From assembly GCA_027717925.1 (NCBI GenBank), contig JALLON010000200.1, positions 1 to 5,119 on the forward strand: a DNA stretch of 5,119 nt, written 5' to 3'. Of the stretch, positions 1 to 5,119 are shown one piece after another. The stretch's first letter is position 1. The number at the start of each line of letters is the position of its first letter. The notes beneath the pieces are model-generated. The model did no database searches, was not told the DNA's origin, and saw only the letters and a program-made list of their open reading frames with translations. Made by a program: the position numbers and the translations under genes. The stretch is from Acidobacteria bacterium AH-259-G07. Its GTDB lineage: Bacteria; Acidobacteriota; UBA6911; RPQK01; JADFOI01.

Positions 1-1
1 G

Positions 2-466
2 GAGCAAAAGGCCTGGAATACGTTGATCTGGATCGCCGCCCTAGTGATGATGGCGTCCTTTCTCAATGAGTTAGGACTGATCCCTTGGTTTAGTGAAACG
101 GTCGGTCGTTTCATGGGTGACACCAACTGGATCTTTGCCTTTGTTGGCCTCAGTTTGATCTACTTTTACAGCCATTATTTCTTCGCCAGCAACACTGCGC
201 ATATCAGCTCGATGTACGTACCCTTTTTGGCTGTGGCTGTGGCTGCCGGGACACCGCCCCTGTTGGCTGCTCTAGTCTTGGGCTTCTTCAGCAATCTGTT
301 CAGCAGCATGACCCACTATGGCACTGGTCCTGCCCCGATTTTCTTCGGTTCCGGATACGTAGAGTTAGGAGCATGGTGGAAACTGGGTGCGCTTATCAGC
401 GTCGCCAACGTCATTATCTGGCTGGGCCTTGGAGGTCTCTGGTGGAAGGTATTGGGTCTTTGGTGA
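2..466 (+). CDS. DASS-family dicarboxylate (2-oxoglutarate/malate-type) transporter, C-terminal part
   Basis: An inner-membrane carrier for di- or tricarboxylates, coupled to Na+ or to exchange. Only the last 154 residues are present; the frame is open to the left edge, so the true start lies outside the window. The fragment begins E-Q-K-A-W-N-T-L-I-W, matching the conserved 'AWxTLIW' entry to the second half of DASS proteins, followed by ALVMMASFLNELGLIPWFS. A Ser-Asn-Thr at fragment residues 63-65 (FFASNTAH) fits the second of the two SNT motifs that bind substrate and sodium in this family. Next come a hydrophobic segment rich in Ala/Pro, the loop FSSMTHYGTGPAPIFFGSGYV, and a terminal helix ending in WWKVLGLW. 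These endings are typical of the 2-oxoglutarate/malate translocator branch. Family members are usually about 470 residues, so roughly two thirds is missing. Family assignment is strong; the exact substrate is inferred. The next gene on this strand starts 165 bases downstream, beyond a large palindrome, so co-transcription is doubtful. Confidence 0.9.
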   Translation, partial: EQKAWNTLIWIAALVMMASFLNELGLIPWFSETVGRFMGDTNWIFAFVGLSLIYFYSHYFFASNTAHISSMYVPFLAVAVAAGTPPLLAALVLGFFSNLFSSMTHYGTGPAPIFFGSGYVELGAWWKLGALISVANVIIWLGLGGLWWKVLGLW

Positions 467-467
467 A

Positions 468-559
468 AAGGGGCCGTGTGTTTTAAAATTTATTTTTTTT
501 TAAAAAAATAAAATTTTAATTTTTCGGAAAAATTTTAATTTTAAAAGACACGGCCCCTT
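468..559. repeat. 92-bp inverted repeat with GC-rich ends and A/T core; possible terminator or small mobile repeat
   Basis: The outer arms AAGGGGCCGTGT (468-479) and ACACGGCCCCTT (548-559) are perfectly complementary over 12 bp. After one G/G mismatch (480/547) pairing continues for 10 bp (TTTTAAAATT, 481-490, against 537-546). The interior is almost only A and T. It can fold instead into two sub-hairpins, one centred near 500 (483-519, one bulge) and one closed by the CGG loop at 525-527. It starts two bases after the transporter stop codon, so it could end that transcript, with T-tracts inside the structure rather than after it. The shape also resembles a non-autonomous palindromic repeat or MITE. 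The base composition is very different from both neighbouring genes. Structure is certain; role is not. Confidence 0.75.
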
Positions 560-572
560 GTATGACTTACAA
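558..572. promoter_or_regulatory. Short inverted repeat, possible operator upstream of the dehydrogenase
   Basis: TTGTA-TGACT-TACAA is a 5-bp perfect inverted repeat with a 5-base spacer, 60 bases upstream of the dehydrogenase start. Symmetric sites of this TTGTA/TACAA kind are common for FCD-type GntR regulators of organic-acid genes, but no regulator gene is in the window. A second weaker symmetry, GTGT-TTCTT-ACAC, lies at 589-601. I see no convincing -35/-10 pair in 560-631. Arms this short can arise by chance. Confidence 0.2.
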
Positions 573-617
573 TCTTTCGGCGGGGAGGGTGTTTCTTACA
601 CGTCAATCTCAAACAAA

Positions 618-623
618 GAGAGG
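618..623 (+). promoter_or_regulatory. Ribosome binding site that fixes the dehydrogenase start
   Basis: GAGAGG sits 8 bases before the ATG at 632. This supports translation from 632, which includes the hydrophobic N-terminus. The next in-frame ATG (659) has no comparable purine-rich site before it. Confidence 0.65.
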
Positions 624-631
624 TATTCGCT

Positions 632-1660
632 ATGGCAAGTTATCGCTGCTTTGCAGCCATGCTTTCAATTCTCTGTAGTAGTTTGACCTTTACTGTCCTT
701 GGCCAGGGCTTGGATCCACGGCCTCGAGTGGTGGTGACAGGTCTCTCAGACGAACAACTCAAGGAAGTTAAGCGTGCCGTGCCCGAAGTGGAGATTATCG
801 CTGCCGGCAAGGAAGAGCTGACGGAAAAAGTGGTGCAGGCCGATGCTCTGGTCGGGACCTGTGATCCCAAGGTGATTCGCGCCGGTAAAAAACTACGCTG
901 GGTGCAGATTTGGAGTGCGGGAGTGGAAAGATGCACATATCCCGACTTGGTAAACAGTGACATCATATTAACCAATGCCAAGATCATCCAGGGGCCGGAA
1001 ATTGCCGACCATGCCATGGCCTTGCTTCTCACACTTACCCGAAATATGAATGTAGCTGTTATCAACACGCGTAACGAGAGATGGGGCAAAGGGGATTATG
1101 ATCCCATTGAGCTGCGTGGAAAAACTGCCCTGATTATCGGCATTGGGGGCATTGGCACACAAGTGGCCGAGCGCGCCTTTGCTTTTGGCATGAGGGTTTT
1201 GGCTGTGGACCCCAAAGATATCCCTTTTCAGAGGGCGGTGGAACGAGTCGGCAAACCCGATGAACTGCATGAATTCCTTCCTCAAGCAGACGTCGTCTTC
1301 ATGTGCGCACCGCATACGCGTGAAAGTGAAGGCATGATGGGACAGGAGGAATTCTCGCTGATGAAGCACGGTGCATACTTTATCAATGTCTCCAGGGGTA
1401 AAACCGTGAAGACTAACGCGTTGGTTCAAGCGTTAAAGAAGGGGCACCTGGCTGGAGTTGGTTTGGATGTGATGGATCCGGAACCGCTGCCTGAAGGTCA
1501 TCCGCTTTGGAAGTTTCACAACATCGTCATCACACCCCATATTGCGACTCGATCCGATTATTCCTGGGTGCGCCGTGTGGAGCTGGCCAAGGAGAACTTG
1601 AAGCGCTTCGCCAAGGGCTTGCCGTTACGCCACATCGTGGACAAAGGCAAAGGCTACTGA
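632..1660 (+). CDS. D-isomer-specific 2-hydroxyacid dehydrogenase with N-terminal signal peptide
   Basis: An NAD(H)-dependent oxidoreductase that should interconvert a 2-oxoacid and a D-2-hydroxyacid (glyoxylate/hydroxypyruvate reductase-like family). The 342 residues show the full family layout: a substrate-domain loop WVQIWSAGVE (90-99), IADHAMALLLTLTRN (124-138), the Rossmann glycine motif GIGGIG (170-175), and an acidic residue at the end of strand 2 (Asp193), favouring NAD over NADP. The catalytic triad is complete: Arg255 in NVSRG, Glu284 in DPEPLP and His303 in TPHIA. The pattern at Glu284 resembles GRHPR-type enzymes. The oddity is residues 1-26: a short Arg-containing start, an uninterrupted hydrophobic stretch (about 6-23) and a plausible signal-peptidase site after VLG. 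This is extra to a domain that already has normal length (about 317 residues). No twin-arginine motif is present. Export of an NAD enzyme through Sec would be unusual. The gene lies between two carboxylate carriers, the second of which is convergent. Exact substrate unknown. Confidence 0.9.
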   Translation: MASYRCFAAMLSILCSSLTFTVLGQGLDPRPRVVVTGLSDEQLKEVKRAVPEVEIIAAGKEELTEKVVQADALVGTCDPKVIRAGKKLRWVQIWSAGVERCTYPDLVNSDIILTNAKIIQGPEIADHAMALLLTLTRNMNVAVINTRNERWGKGDYDPIELRGKTALIIGIGGIGTQVAERAFAFGMRVLAVDPKDIPFQRAVERVGKPDELHEFLPQADVVFMCAPHTRESEGMMGQEEFSLMKHGAYFINVSRGKTVKTNALVQALKKGHLAGVGLDVMDPEPLPEGHPLWKFHNIVITPHIATRSDYSWVRRVELAKENLKRFAKGLPLRHIVDKGKGY

Positions 1661-1810
1661 TCGGTTGCAAGTTCCAGGTTCCAAGTTTCAAGCTGTTGAG
1701 CTTTTGAGCTGTAAGTTCTCAGTTTTGAGTTTTGAGCTTCTGAATTCTGGATTCTGGGATCACGGATCACACAGATCTGAACGGATTTTCACGGATATAT
1801 TGGCTCCTGG
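1661..1810. repeat. Degenerate simple-repeat patchwork between convergent genes
   Basis: The whole gap consists of short-period imperfect repeats of changing type. First come GTTCCAGGTTCCAAGTTTCA and related units (1671-1690), then GAGCTTTTGAGCTG and a tandem AGTTTTG AGTTTTG (1721-1734). These give way to TCTGAATTCTGGATTCTGG (1740-1758), then GGATCACGGATCACACAGAT (1758-1777) with ACGGATTTTCACGGATAT, and last TGGCTCCTGGCTACTGACTCC (1801-1821). No strong GC hairpin with a T-tract is present; the best candidate is AAGCT-GTTG-AGCTT (1690-1703), which is weak. The last unit runs into the final codons of the permease on the other strand. I see no small gene here. Confidence 0.7.
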
Positions 1811-3610
1811 CTACTGACTCCTTTCAATGGCGACGCGTTCACGCGCGGCACGCTTACGATTCGTACTGATGATGTAAACGGCGGCCGCGGCAAACAGAAC
1901 GATGATCAGGCTCCCAACATTGAAAACGCCTTTTTGTGAATACCAAACAATCAGGTAGCCGACGCTACCGGGCAATAAGGCATAGTACGCGAAGGGGAAC
2001 AAGGTCTTGCGAATAACCGATCCCTCTTTTCCAAGCAAACCGACCACAGCGGACGCGGCGACGACGTTATGGACACAAATGATATTTCCCGCCGCTCCTC
2101 CCACAGCTTGAAGAGCCACAATCCAGGTGGGGTCTACCCCAATCCGCTGGCCCACCCCGAATTGAAAGAGCGAAAACATCATGTTGCTGACCGTATTACT
2201 GCCTGCCACGGCAGCGCCAAATCCGCCAATGAAAGGCGCGAAGATGGGCCAGGCGGAGCCGACCAAGGCAGCGACCCCTTCAGCTAAAGCAATGGGCATC
2301 TTGTCATAACCGGCTGCCCCTCCGCCCGAGTTGATGAAAACCTGGACCATGGGGACTGTAAAGACAAGCGCGGCAGAAGCACCCACCATTGTCTTTGCCG
2401 AGTTCCAAGAGGCACGCTTGAAGGCTGAGAAATCCATCTGATGTAAGAAGATGGTAATAAAGCAGACCGCCAGAAAAATTGTTCCCGGCAGATAGAGAGG
2501 CTGAGCGTTTGCCGTAATATCAGTGCCGAAGATGTTGGGTATCGTTATGGTCCAGGATCTGAGCAGGTCGCTGAATGGCAACACCCTCAGACGAGTCAAG
2601 ACCAGAAAAAGGGCGACCAGAACATAGGGAGACCAAGCCTTCATCATACTCATACCACCGCTGCGATGAGTCACATCCTTGATTTCGATCGATCCCGTCC
2701 ACTCCGGATCCCAATTTTCTCTGGAGTCAAAGTTCCAGTACTCTTTCTCTGATGGCATCAGAAGACCTTTTTTCGCCGCGGTTATGACAATGGCTAGGCC
2801 GATTAGTCCGCCAAGGATCGCTGGGAATTCAGGTCCGAGCAAGTAGGCAACGATGATATAGGGTATGGTCATGGAGAAAGCGGCGAACAGGGCAAACTTC
2901 CATACTTGGAGACCTTCCGAGAAGGACTTGTTCTTGCCAAAGAACCGTGTCATGAAGGCCACCACGAAGAGAGGAATCAGAGTTCCAGCGATAGCGTGCA
3001 AAACGGCTACTTTCAACCCAATCATGGCCAGGAACTGCGGCCAGTCGTATCCCAATTGTTGGGCGAACGCCGCAATTGATTCGTCCGTTGACAAGCCGGT
3101 ATTGACTCCCACCAGGATTGGAGTTCCCAGAGCGCCAAAAGAGACCGGGGTACTCTGAATGATCATCCCCGCCACAACAGCCGCCATGCCGGGAAATCCA
3201 AGACCCACCAATAGAGGAACGGCTACGGCGGCGGGCGTGCCAAAGCCGGATGAGCCTTCGATGAACGACCCAAAAAGCCAGGCGATAATAATCACCTGAA
3301 CTCGCCGGTCCGGTGTGATGTCGGTAAAACCTTGCCGAATCGTCCTCATTGCCCCGCTTTCCTGGAGGGTGTTTAACAGTAGAATGGCCCCAAAAATGAT
3401 ATAAAGCAGTGTTGCCGCAACTACCAGGCCCCTAATGGAGGCTGCAGCTGCCTGGGCCATTGAAATCTTCCATACAAACAGAGCGAGGCCAACCGCCACA
3501 ATGTAAGAAATCGGCATGGCCTTACTGGCAGGCCATCGCAGAATCACGAGAAATAAGGCAACTGCCACAATCGGCATCAAAGAAAGGATAGCCAGGGTTC
3601 CTATACTCAT
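1811..3610 (-). CDS. lldP: L-lactate permease family (LldP/LctP) transporter
   Basis: An inner-membrane proton symporter expected to import lactate and probably glycolate. The 599 residues carry the two diagnostic LldP blocks. The first is FGSFIEGSSGFGTPAAVAVP (113-132) continuing through GLGFP, with STPVSFGALGTPI (153-165). The second is APFIGGFGAAVAGSNTVSN (458-476), followed by AGNIICVHNVVAASAVVGLLGKEG (507-530 region). About 13-15 hydrophobic segments are visible, for example 4-24, 58-80, 126-150, 237-257, 372-390, 405-425, 540-556 and 565-582. There is also a long polar stretch with charged and aromatic residues at 281-325. E. coli LldP is about 551 residues; the extra length here lies mainly in this loop and the tail. 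The ATG at 3608-3610 follows a G-rich ribosome site. The gene is convergent to the dehydrogenase and divergent from the propeller gene. The last residues (ERSQ) are encoded within a simple repeat. Lactate versus glycolate preference cannot be read from sequence. Confidence 0.93.
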   Translation of the reverse strand: MSIGTLAILSLMPIVAVALFLVILRWPASKAMPISYIVAVGLALFVWKISMAQAAAASIRGLVVAATLLYIIFGAILLLNTLQESGAMRTIRQGFTDITPDRRVQVIIIAWLFGSFIEGSSGFGTPAAVAVPLLVGLGFPGMAAVVAGMIIQSTPVSFGALGTPILVGVNTGLSTDESIAAFAQQLGYDWPQFLAMIGLKVAVLHAIAGTLIPLFVVAFMTRFFGKNKSFSEGLQVWKFALFAAFSMTIPYIIVAYLLGPEFPAILGGLIGLAIVITAAKKGLLMPSEKEYWNFDSRENWDPEWTGSIEIKDVTHRSGGMSMMKAWSPYVLVALFLVLTRLRVLPFSDLLRSWTITIPNIFGTDITANAQPLYLPGTIFLAVCFITIFLHQMDFSAFKRASWNSAKTMVGASAALVFTVPMVQVFINSGGGAAGYDKMPIALAEGVAALVGSAWPIFAPFIGGFGAAVAGSNTVSNMMFSLFQFGVGQRIGVDPTWIVALQAVGGAAGNIICVHNVVAASAVVGLLGKEGSVIRKTLFPFAYYALLPGSVGYLIVWYSQKGVFNVGSLIIVLFAAAAVYIISTNRKRAARERVAIERSQ

Positions 3611-3618
3611 GTATCAAT

Positions 3619-3628
3619 CCCCCCCTTT
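3619..3628 (-). promoter_or_regulatory. G-run ribosome binding site of the permease gene
   Basis: Read on the minus strand this is AAAGGGGGGG, ending 8 bases before the ATG. It is placed correctly for a Shine-Dalgarno site but is a homopolymeric run of seven G rather than the usual AGGAGG. A run like this can slip during replication and so vary in length, which would change spacing to the start codon. Confidence 0.5.
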
Positions 3629-3670
3629 GGGCAAAGACCCAACGCTGTCGCTTCGGAAATGATCATCGGG

Positions 3671-3710
3671 AACGTGCTTACCATAGTAAAAACGTGCTTA
3701 CCATAGTAAA
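3671..3710. repeat. Perfect 2 x 20-bp tandem repeat, operator-like
   Basis: AACGTGCTTACCATAGTAAA occurs twice with no gap and no mismatch (3671-3690 and 3691-3710). Each copy contains the near-palindrome TTACCATAGTAA (TTAC and GTAA arms). The 20-base period is close to two helical turns, so two bound proteins would face the same side of the DNA. It lies 61-100 bases upstream of the permease start and overlaps the best promoter candidate for that gene. A regulatory role is inferred; a simple slippage duplication would look the same. Confidence 0.85.
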
Positions 3711-3728
3711 GATGAATATTTGAGTAAA
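3700..3728 (-). promoter_or_regulatory. Candidate promoter of the lactate permease gene
   Basis: On the minus strand TTTACT (3723-3728) and TATGGT (3700-3705) are separated by 17 bases, each matching 4 of 6 consensus positions of a sigma-70-type promoter. The -10 box lies inside the second copy of the 20-bp tandem repeat, and the predicted start falls in or next to the first copy. A second option uses TTTACT (3705-3710) and TACTAT (3683-3688) with a 16-base spacer. Both are weak matches. Confidence 0.25.
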
Positions 3729-3813
3729 GAAAAATGCGTGAAATGAGGGACACCCTTTCCTCTTTCTCCCCTTTTCGAAAATGCAGCTCTACCCCTTTTA
3801 TCCAGCGCCCCGC

Positions 3814-3822
3814 TGTGATAAT
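3814..3822 (+). promoter_or_regulatory. Possible extended -10 promoter for the propeller gene
   Basis: TGTGATAAT combines the extended TG with a 5-of-6 match to TATAAT. No good -35 box is seen at normal spacing, as can be the case for extended -10 promoters. A start about 7 bases downstream would fall at the left arm of the 142-bp inverted repeat, so the entire repeat would be transcribed as leader RNA. This is a single-motif match and may be chance. Confidence 0.25.
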
Positions 3823-3826
3823 AACA

Positions 3827-3968
3827 AGTGCCTCGCTCCGTAAAAGGATGACGTTTGCTGATGGAGCTTGGGAGGCGAGATCACGGAGGGAGGAGGTGCC
3901 CGCCTCAGGCGGGACTCGACGCCGTCGCGCTCGCCCCAAACATCACCGTACTTACGAAGCGAGGCACT
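3827..3968. repeat. 142-bp element bounded by 17-bp inverted repeats
   Basis: The left end AGTGCCTCGCTCCGTAA (3827-3843) and the right end TTACGAAGCGAGGCACT (3952-3968) are complementary at 16 of 17 positions. Inward of the arms there is looser complementarity: GGATGACGTTTG (3846-3857) against CAAACATCACC (3940-3950), and GGCGAG against CTCGCC. Near the middle is a tight hairpin, CCCGCC-TCA-GGCGGG (3899-3913), preceded by a purine run (GGAGGGAGGAGG). The element could therefore fold over its whole length. It ends directly before the AAGGAGG ribosome site of the propeller gene. No clear target-site duplication is seen. It may be a MITE-like dispersed repeat or a structured mRNA leader; copy number elsewhere would separate these. 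Confidence 0.7.
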
Positions 3969-3975
3969 AAGGAGG
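3969..3975 (+). promoter_or_regulatory. Strong ribosome binding site that fixes the propeller-protein start
   Basis: AAGGAGG, a perfect Shine-Dalgarno sequence, lies 9 bases before the ATG at 3985. This rules in favour of 3985 over the in-frame ATG at 3868, and gives a protein that starts with a normal signal sequence. The site abuts the right arm of the inverted repeat, so folding of a transcribed leader could affect access to it. Confidence 0.8.
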
Positions 3976-3984
3976 ATTTCAACC

Positions 3985-5076
3985 ATGAAAAAGTACCACA
4001 TGATGATTCCTGGGGCTCTCGCAGCCATTCTCTTGCTTGCCACTCAGTGTGCGTCCGATGACACCCGGCCTGCGTCCAACGAGATCAGGTCTGAGTCCAA
4101 GGAAGGGAAGTCCCCGGCTGACGAATTGCCCCCCTATATTACTCGTTTAACTCACTTTGGCCAGCGTGGCGATTGGTCTCACGATGGCATGAGGATGCTC
4201 TTTCTGGAGAGAACCTTTGGTGACATCTACGAGATTGATGTGCAAACTCAAATTATTCGCCCCATTTCTCATCACTACTTTCACGAAGGCTATACCCGGG
4301 CCCTCTATTTGGCAAATGGCGACATCATTCTATCAGGGGCGCGTCAGTTCGATGCAGAAGACCCCTTTCCCAGCCGGCGTGACAATGCCGAGTTATGGGT
4401 GCTGAGCAAAGAGCTGGACAAACCACCGGTCGCTTTGGGCACAAAGTGCTCGGAAGGACCGGCGGTGTCCCGAAAACGCATGACCATCGCCTGGACCATC
4501 GATCATGGTGACTACCCTGACAAACTCCCAGAAGGGGCGGCACAGATTTGGATGGCCGATATTAAATACGAGAATGGTGTTCCCAAGCTGGTCAACAAAA
4601 AGCTGGTCCTTGACAACAGAAACCTTGACTTTAAGACAGGCCTGGAGACGCAGAACTTTCGTCCTCCTGAAGAGAAAGAACTCATCTTCTCAGCCTATGG
4701 ATATCAAGGCACAGAAGTCGTGGGAGTCGAGCTGGAGACCGGAAAGATTACCAACTATTCCAATTCTCCCCACTATGAAGAGCCGGAGGGGATCTTTCCC
4801 GACGGCCGGCACACTTTGTTCGAAGGGGACCACCACAACCCTCAGGGCTCTCAATACATCGACGTCTACAAACTACGCCTGGACGGCTCGGGCCATGTTG
4901 AGCGAGTGACCTACTTCGGCGACTATGCAGGATACAAGGCCTCCAATCCCGTGGTCAGCGATGACGGCCGTTTCATCGAGTTCCAGATGGCCAAGCTGGG
5001 CGATCCGGCCGGTGTCGGCCGCGGGCTTTTTATCTATGACATTGAGAAAGCAAAGGCAGCGGGGAAATGGAAGTGA
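3985..5076 (+). CDS. Exported TolB/PD40-like beta-propeller protein, function unknown
   Basis: The 363 residues begin MKKYHMMIPGALAAILLLATQC, a clear signal sequence. Cys22 sits where a lipoprotein cysteine would, but the residue before it is Gln, not Gly/Ala/Ser, so lipidation is uncertain. After a polar, probably flexible linker (23-48) the rest is a run of about six blades. Each has a strand-turn-strand unit of the 'SPDG+.I.F' PD40/WD40-like type: RGDWSHDGMRMLFLE (61-75), EGYTRALYLANGDIILSG (101-118), SEGPAVSRKRMTIAWT (156-171), TQNFRPPEEKELIFSAYG (222-239), EEPEGIFPDGRHTLFEGD (265-282) and SNPVVSDDGRFIEFQMA (320-336). Most are followed by a strand of the 'xIYxxDxxT' type (for example GDIYEIDVQTQ). 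This matches the C-terminal propeller of TolB, but TolB's N-terminal domain is absent, so it is not TolB. The role is unknown: cell-envelope binding or carbohydrate recognition are possibilities only. It is followed immediately by a hairpin and appears to be transcribed alone. Confidence 0.85.
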   Translation: MKKYHMMIPGALAAILLLATQCASDDTRPASNEIRSESKEGKSPADELPPYITRLTHFGQRGDWSHDGMRMLFLERTFGDIYEIDVQTQIIRPISHHYFHEGYTRALYLANGDIILSGARQFDAEDPFPSRRDNAELWVLSKELDKPPVALGTKCSEGPAVSRKRMTIAWTIDHGDYPDKLPEGAAQIWMADIKYENGVPKLVNKKLVLDNRNLDFKTGLETQNFRPPEEKELIFSAYGYQGTEVVGVELETGKITNYSNSPHYEEPEGIFPDGRHTLFEGDHHNPQGSQYIDVYKLRLDGSGHVERVTYFGDYAGYKASNPVVSDDGRFIEFQMAKLGDPAGVGRGLFIYDIEKAKAAGKWK

Positions 5077-5079
5077 GTT

Positions 5080-5104
5080 GGGTGCGTAGGCACCCTACGC
5101 ACCC
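5080..5104 (+). terminator. Perfect 11-bp hairpin after the propeller gene
   Basis: GGGTGCGTAGG (5080-5090) and CCTACGCACCC (5094-5104) pair perfectly around the loop CAC, starting 3 bases after the stop codon. Only TTATCC follows, so the T-tract is poor for a classic intrinsic terminator. An alternative smaller fold is GGTGC-GTAG-GCACC (5081-5094). GGTGCGTA/TACGCACC palindromes resemble short dispersed REP-type repeats, so this may be a repeat that also blocks transcription or protects the 3' end. Confidence 0.6.
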
Positions 5105-5119
5105 TTATCCACATTTCTC

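Noticed and set aside
968..1429. 153-codon minus-strand frame inside the dehydrogenase
   Set aside because: It lies wholly opposite a gene with intact family motifs, and its translation shows no domain or sensible composition. It is a shadow frame.
1686..1703. Intrinsic terminator for the dehydrogenase
   Set aside because: The stem is only 5 bp and A/T-containing, and similar short matches recur throughout the simple-repeat tract by chance.
3671..3710. Minimal CRISPR array
   Set aside because: The two repeat copies are directly adjacent with no spacer, are only 20 bp long, and no cas genes are present.
3607..3939. A 110-codon minus-strand reading frame whose stop overlaps the permease start (ATGA)
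   Set aside because: The overlap looks like translational coupling, but the frame runs through the tandem repeat, the candidate promoter and the 142-bp inverted repeat. The protein is low-complexity and Arg-rich at the start with no recognisable domain, so it is most likely chance.
3827..3968. Integron attC site or known riboswitch
   Set aside because: The arms lack the attC core (GTTRRRY-type) ends and no integrase or cassette array is nearby. No conserved core of a riboswitch class I know is visible.
3868..3984. Upstream in-frame ATG that would extend the propeller protein by 39 residues
   Set aside because: The extension is Arg/Gly-rich, encoded by the inverted-repeat element, has no good ribosome site, and would bury the signal sequence. 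The AAGGAGG at 3969 points to 3985.
4505..4909. 134-codon plus-strand frame inside the propeller gene
   Set aside because: It is a frame-shifted reading of blades that are clearly coded in the other frame; there is no ribosome site or domain.

Overview
This is ordinary bacterial chromosomal DNA of moderate GC content: dense coding, Shine-Dalgarno sites, and intergenic gaps filled with small repeats. No rRNA, tRNA, phage, transposase or CRISPR sequence is visible. A heterotrophic Gram-negative-type bacterium is suggested by three things: a TolB-like exported beta-propeller protein, an apparently secreted D-2-hydroxyacid dehydrogenase, and degenerate simple repeats in the gaps. An Acidobacteriota-, Verrucomicrobiota- or Planctomycetota-like source would fit, but this is only an impression and the sequence does not settle it.

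Layout. Bases 2-466 (+) are the C-terminal third of a DASS-family (divalent anion:Na+ symporter) dicarboxylate carrier. Bases 468-559 hold a striking 92-bp inverted repeat with GC-rich ends and an almost pure A/T core. Bases 632-1660 (+) encode a complete D-2-hydroxyacid dehydrogenase with an unexpected signal peptide. Bases 1661-1810, between convergent genes, are a patchwork of degenerate simple repeats. Bases 1811-3610 (-) encode a 599-residue LldP-type lactate/glycolate permease, and the repeat patchwork runs into its last codons.

The 374-bp divergent gap 3611-3984 holds several elements. From left to right these are a G-run ribosome site for the permease, a perfect 2 x 20-bp tandem repeat overlapping a candidate permease promoter, a possible extended -10 site for the rightward gene, and a 142-bp element bounded by 17-bp inverted repeats. 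That element ends directly against the Shine-Dalgarno site of the next gene. Bases 3985-5076 (+) encode a 363-residue exported protein with about six TolB/PD40-like beta-propeller blades, followed by a perfect hairpin at 5080-5104.

How the genes might work together (inference). Two carboxylate carriers flank a 2-hydroxyacid dehydrogenase, so the left 3.6 kb looks like a small organic-acid (dicarboxylate, lactate, glycolate, 2-oxoacid) handling cluster. The genes are not one operon: a large palindrome lies after the first gene and the permease is convergent to the dehydrogenase. The propeller protein has no obvious metabolic link. I found no convincing new multi-gene system. The most interesting items are the exported dehydrogenase, the two inverted-repeat elements and the tandem operator-like repeat.
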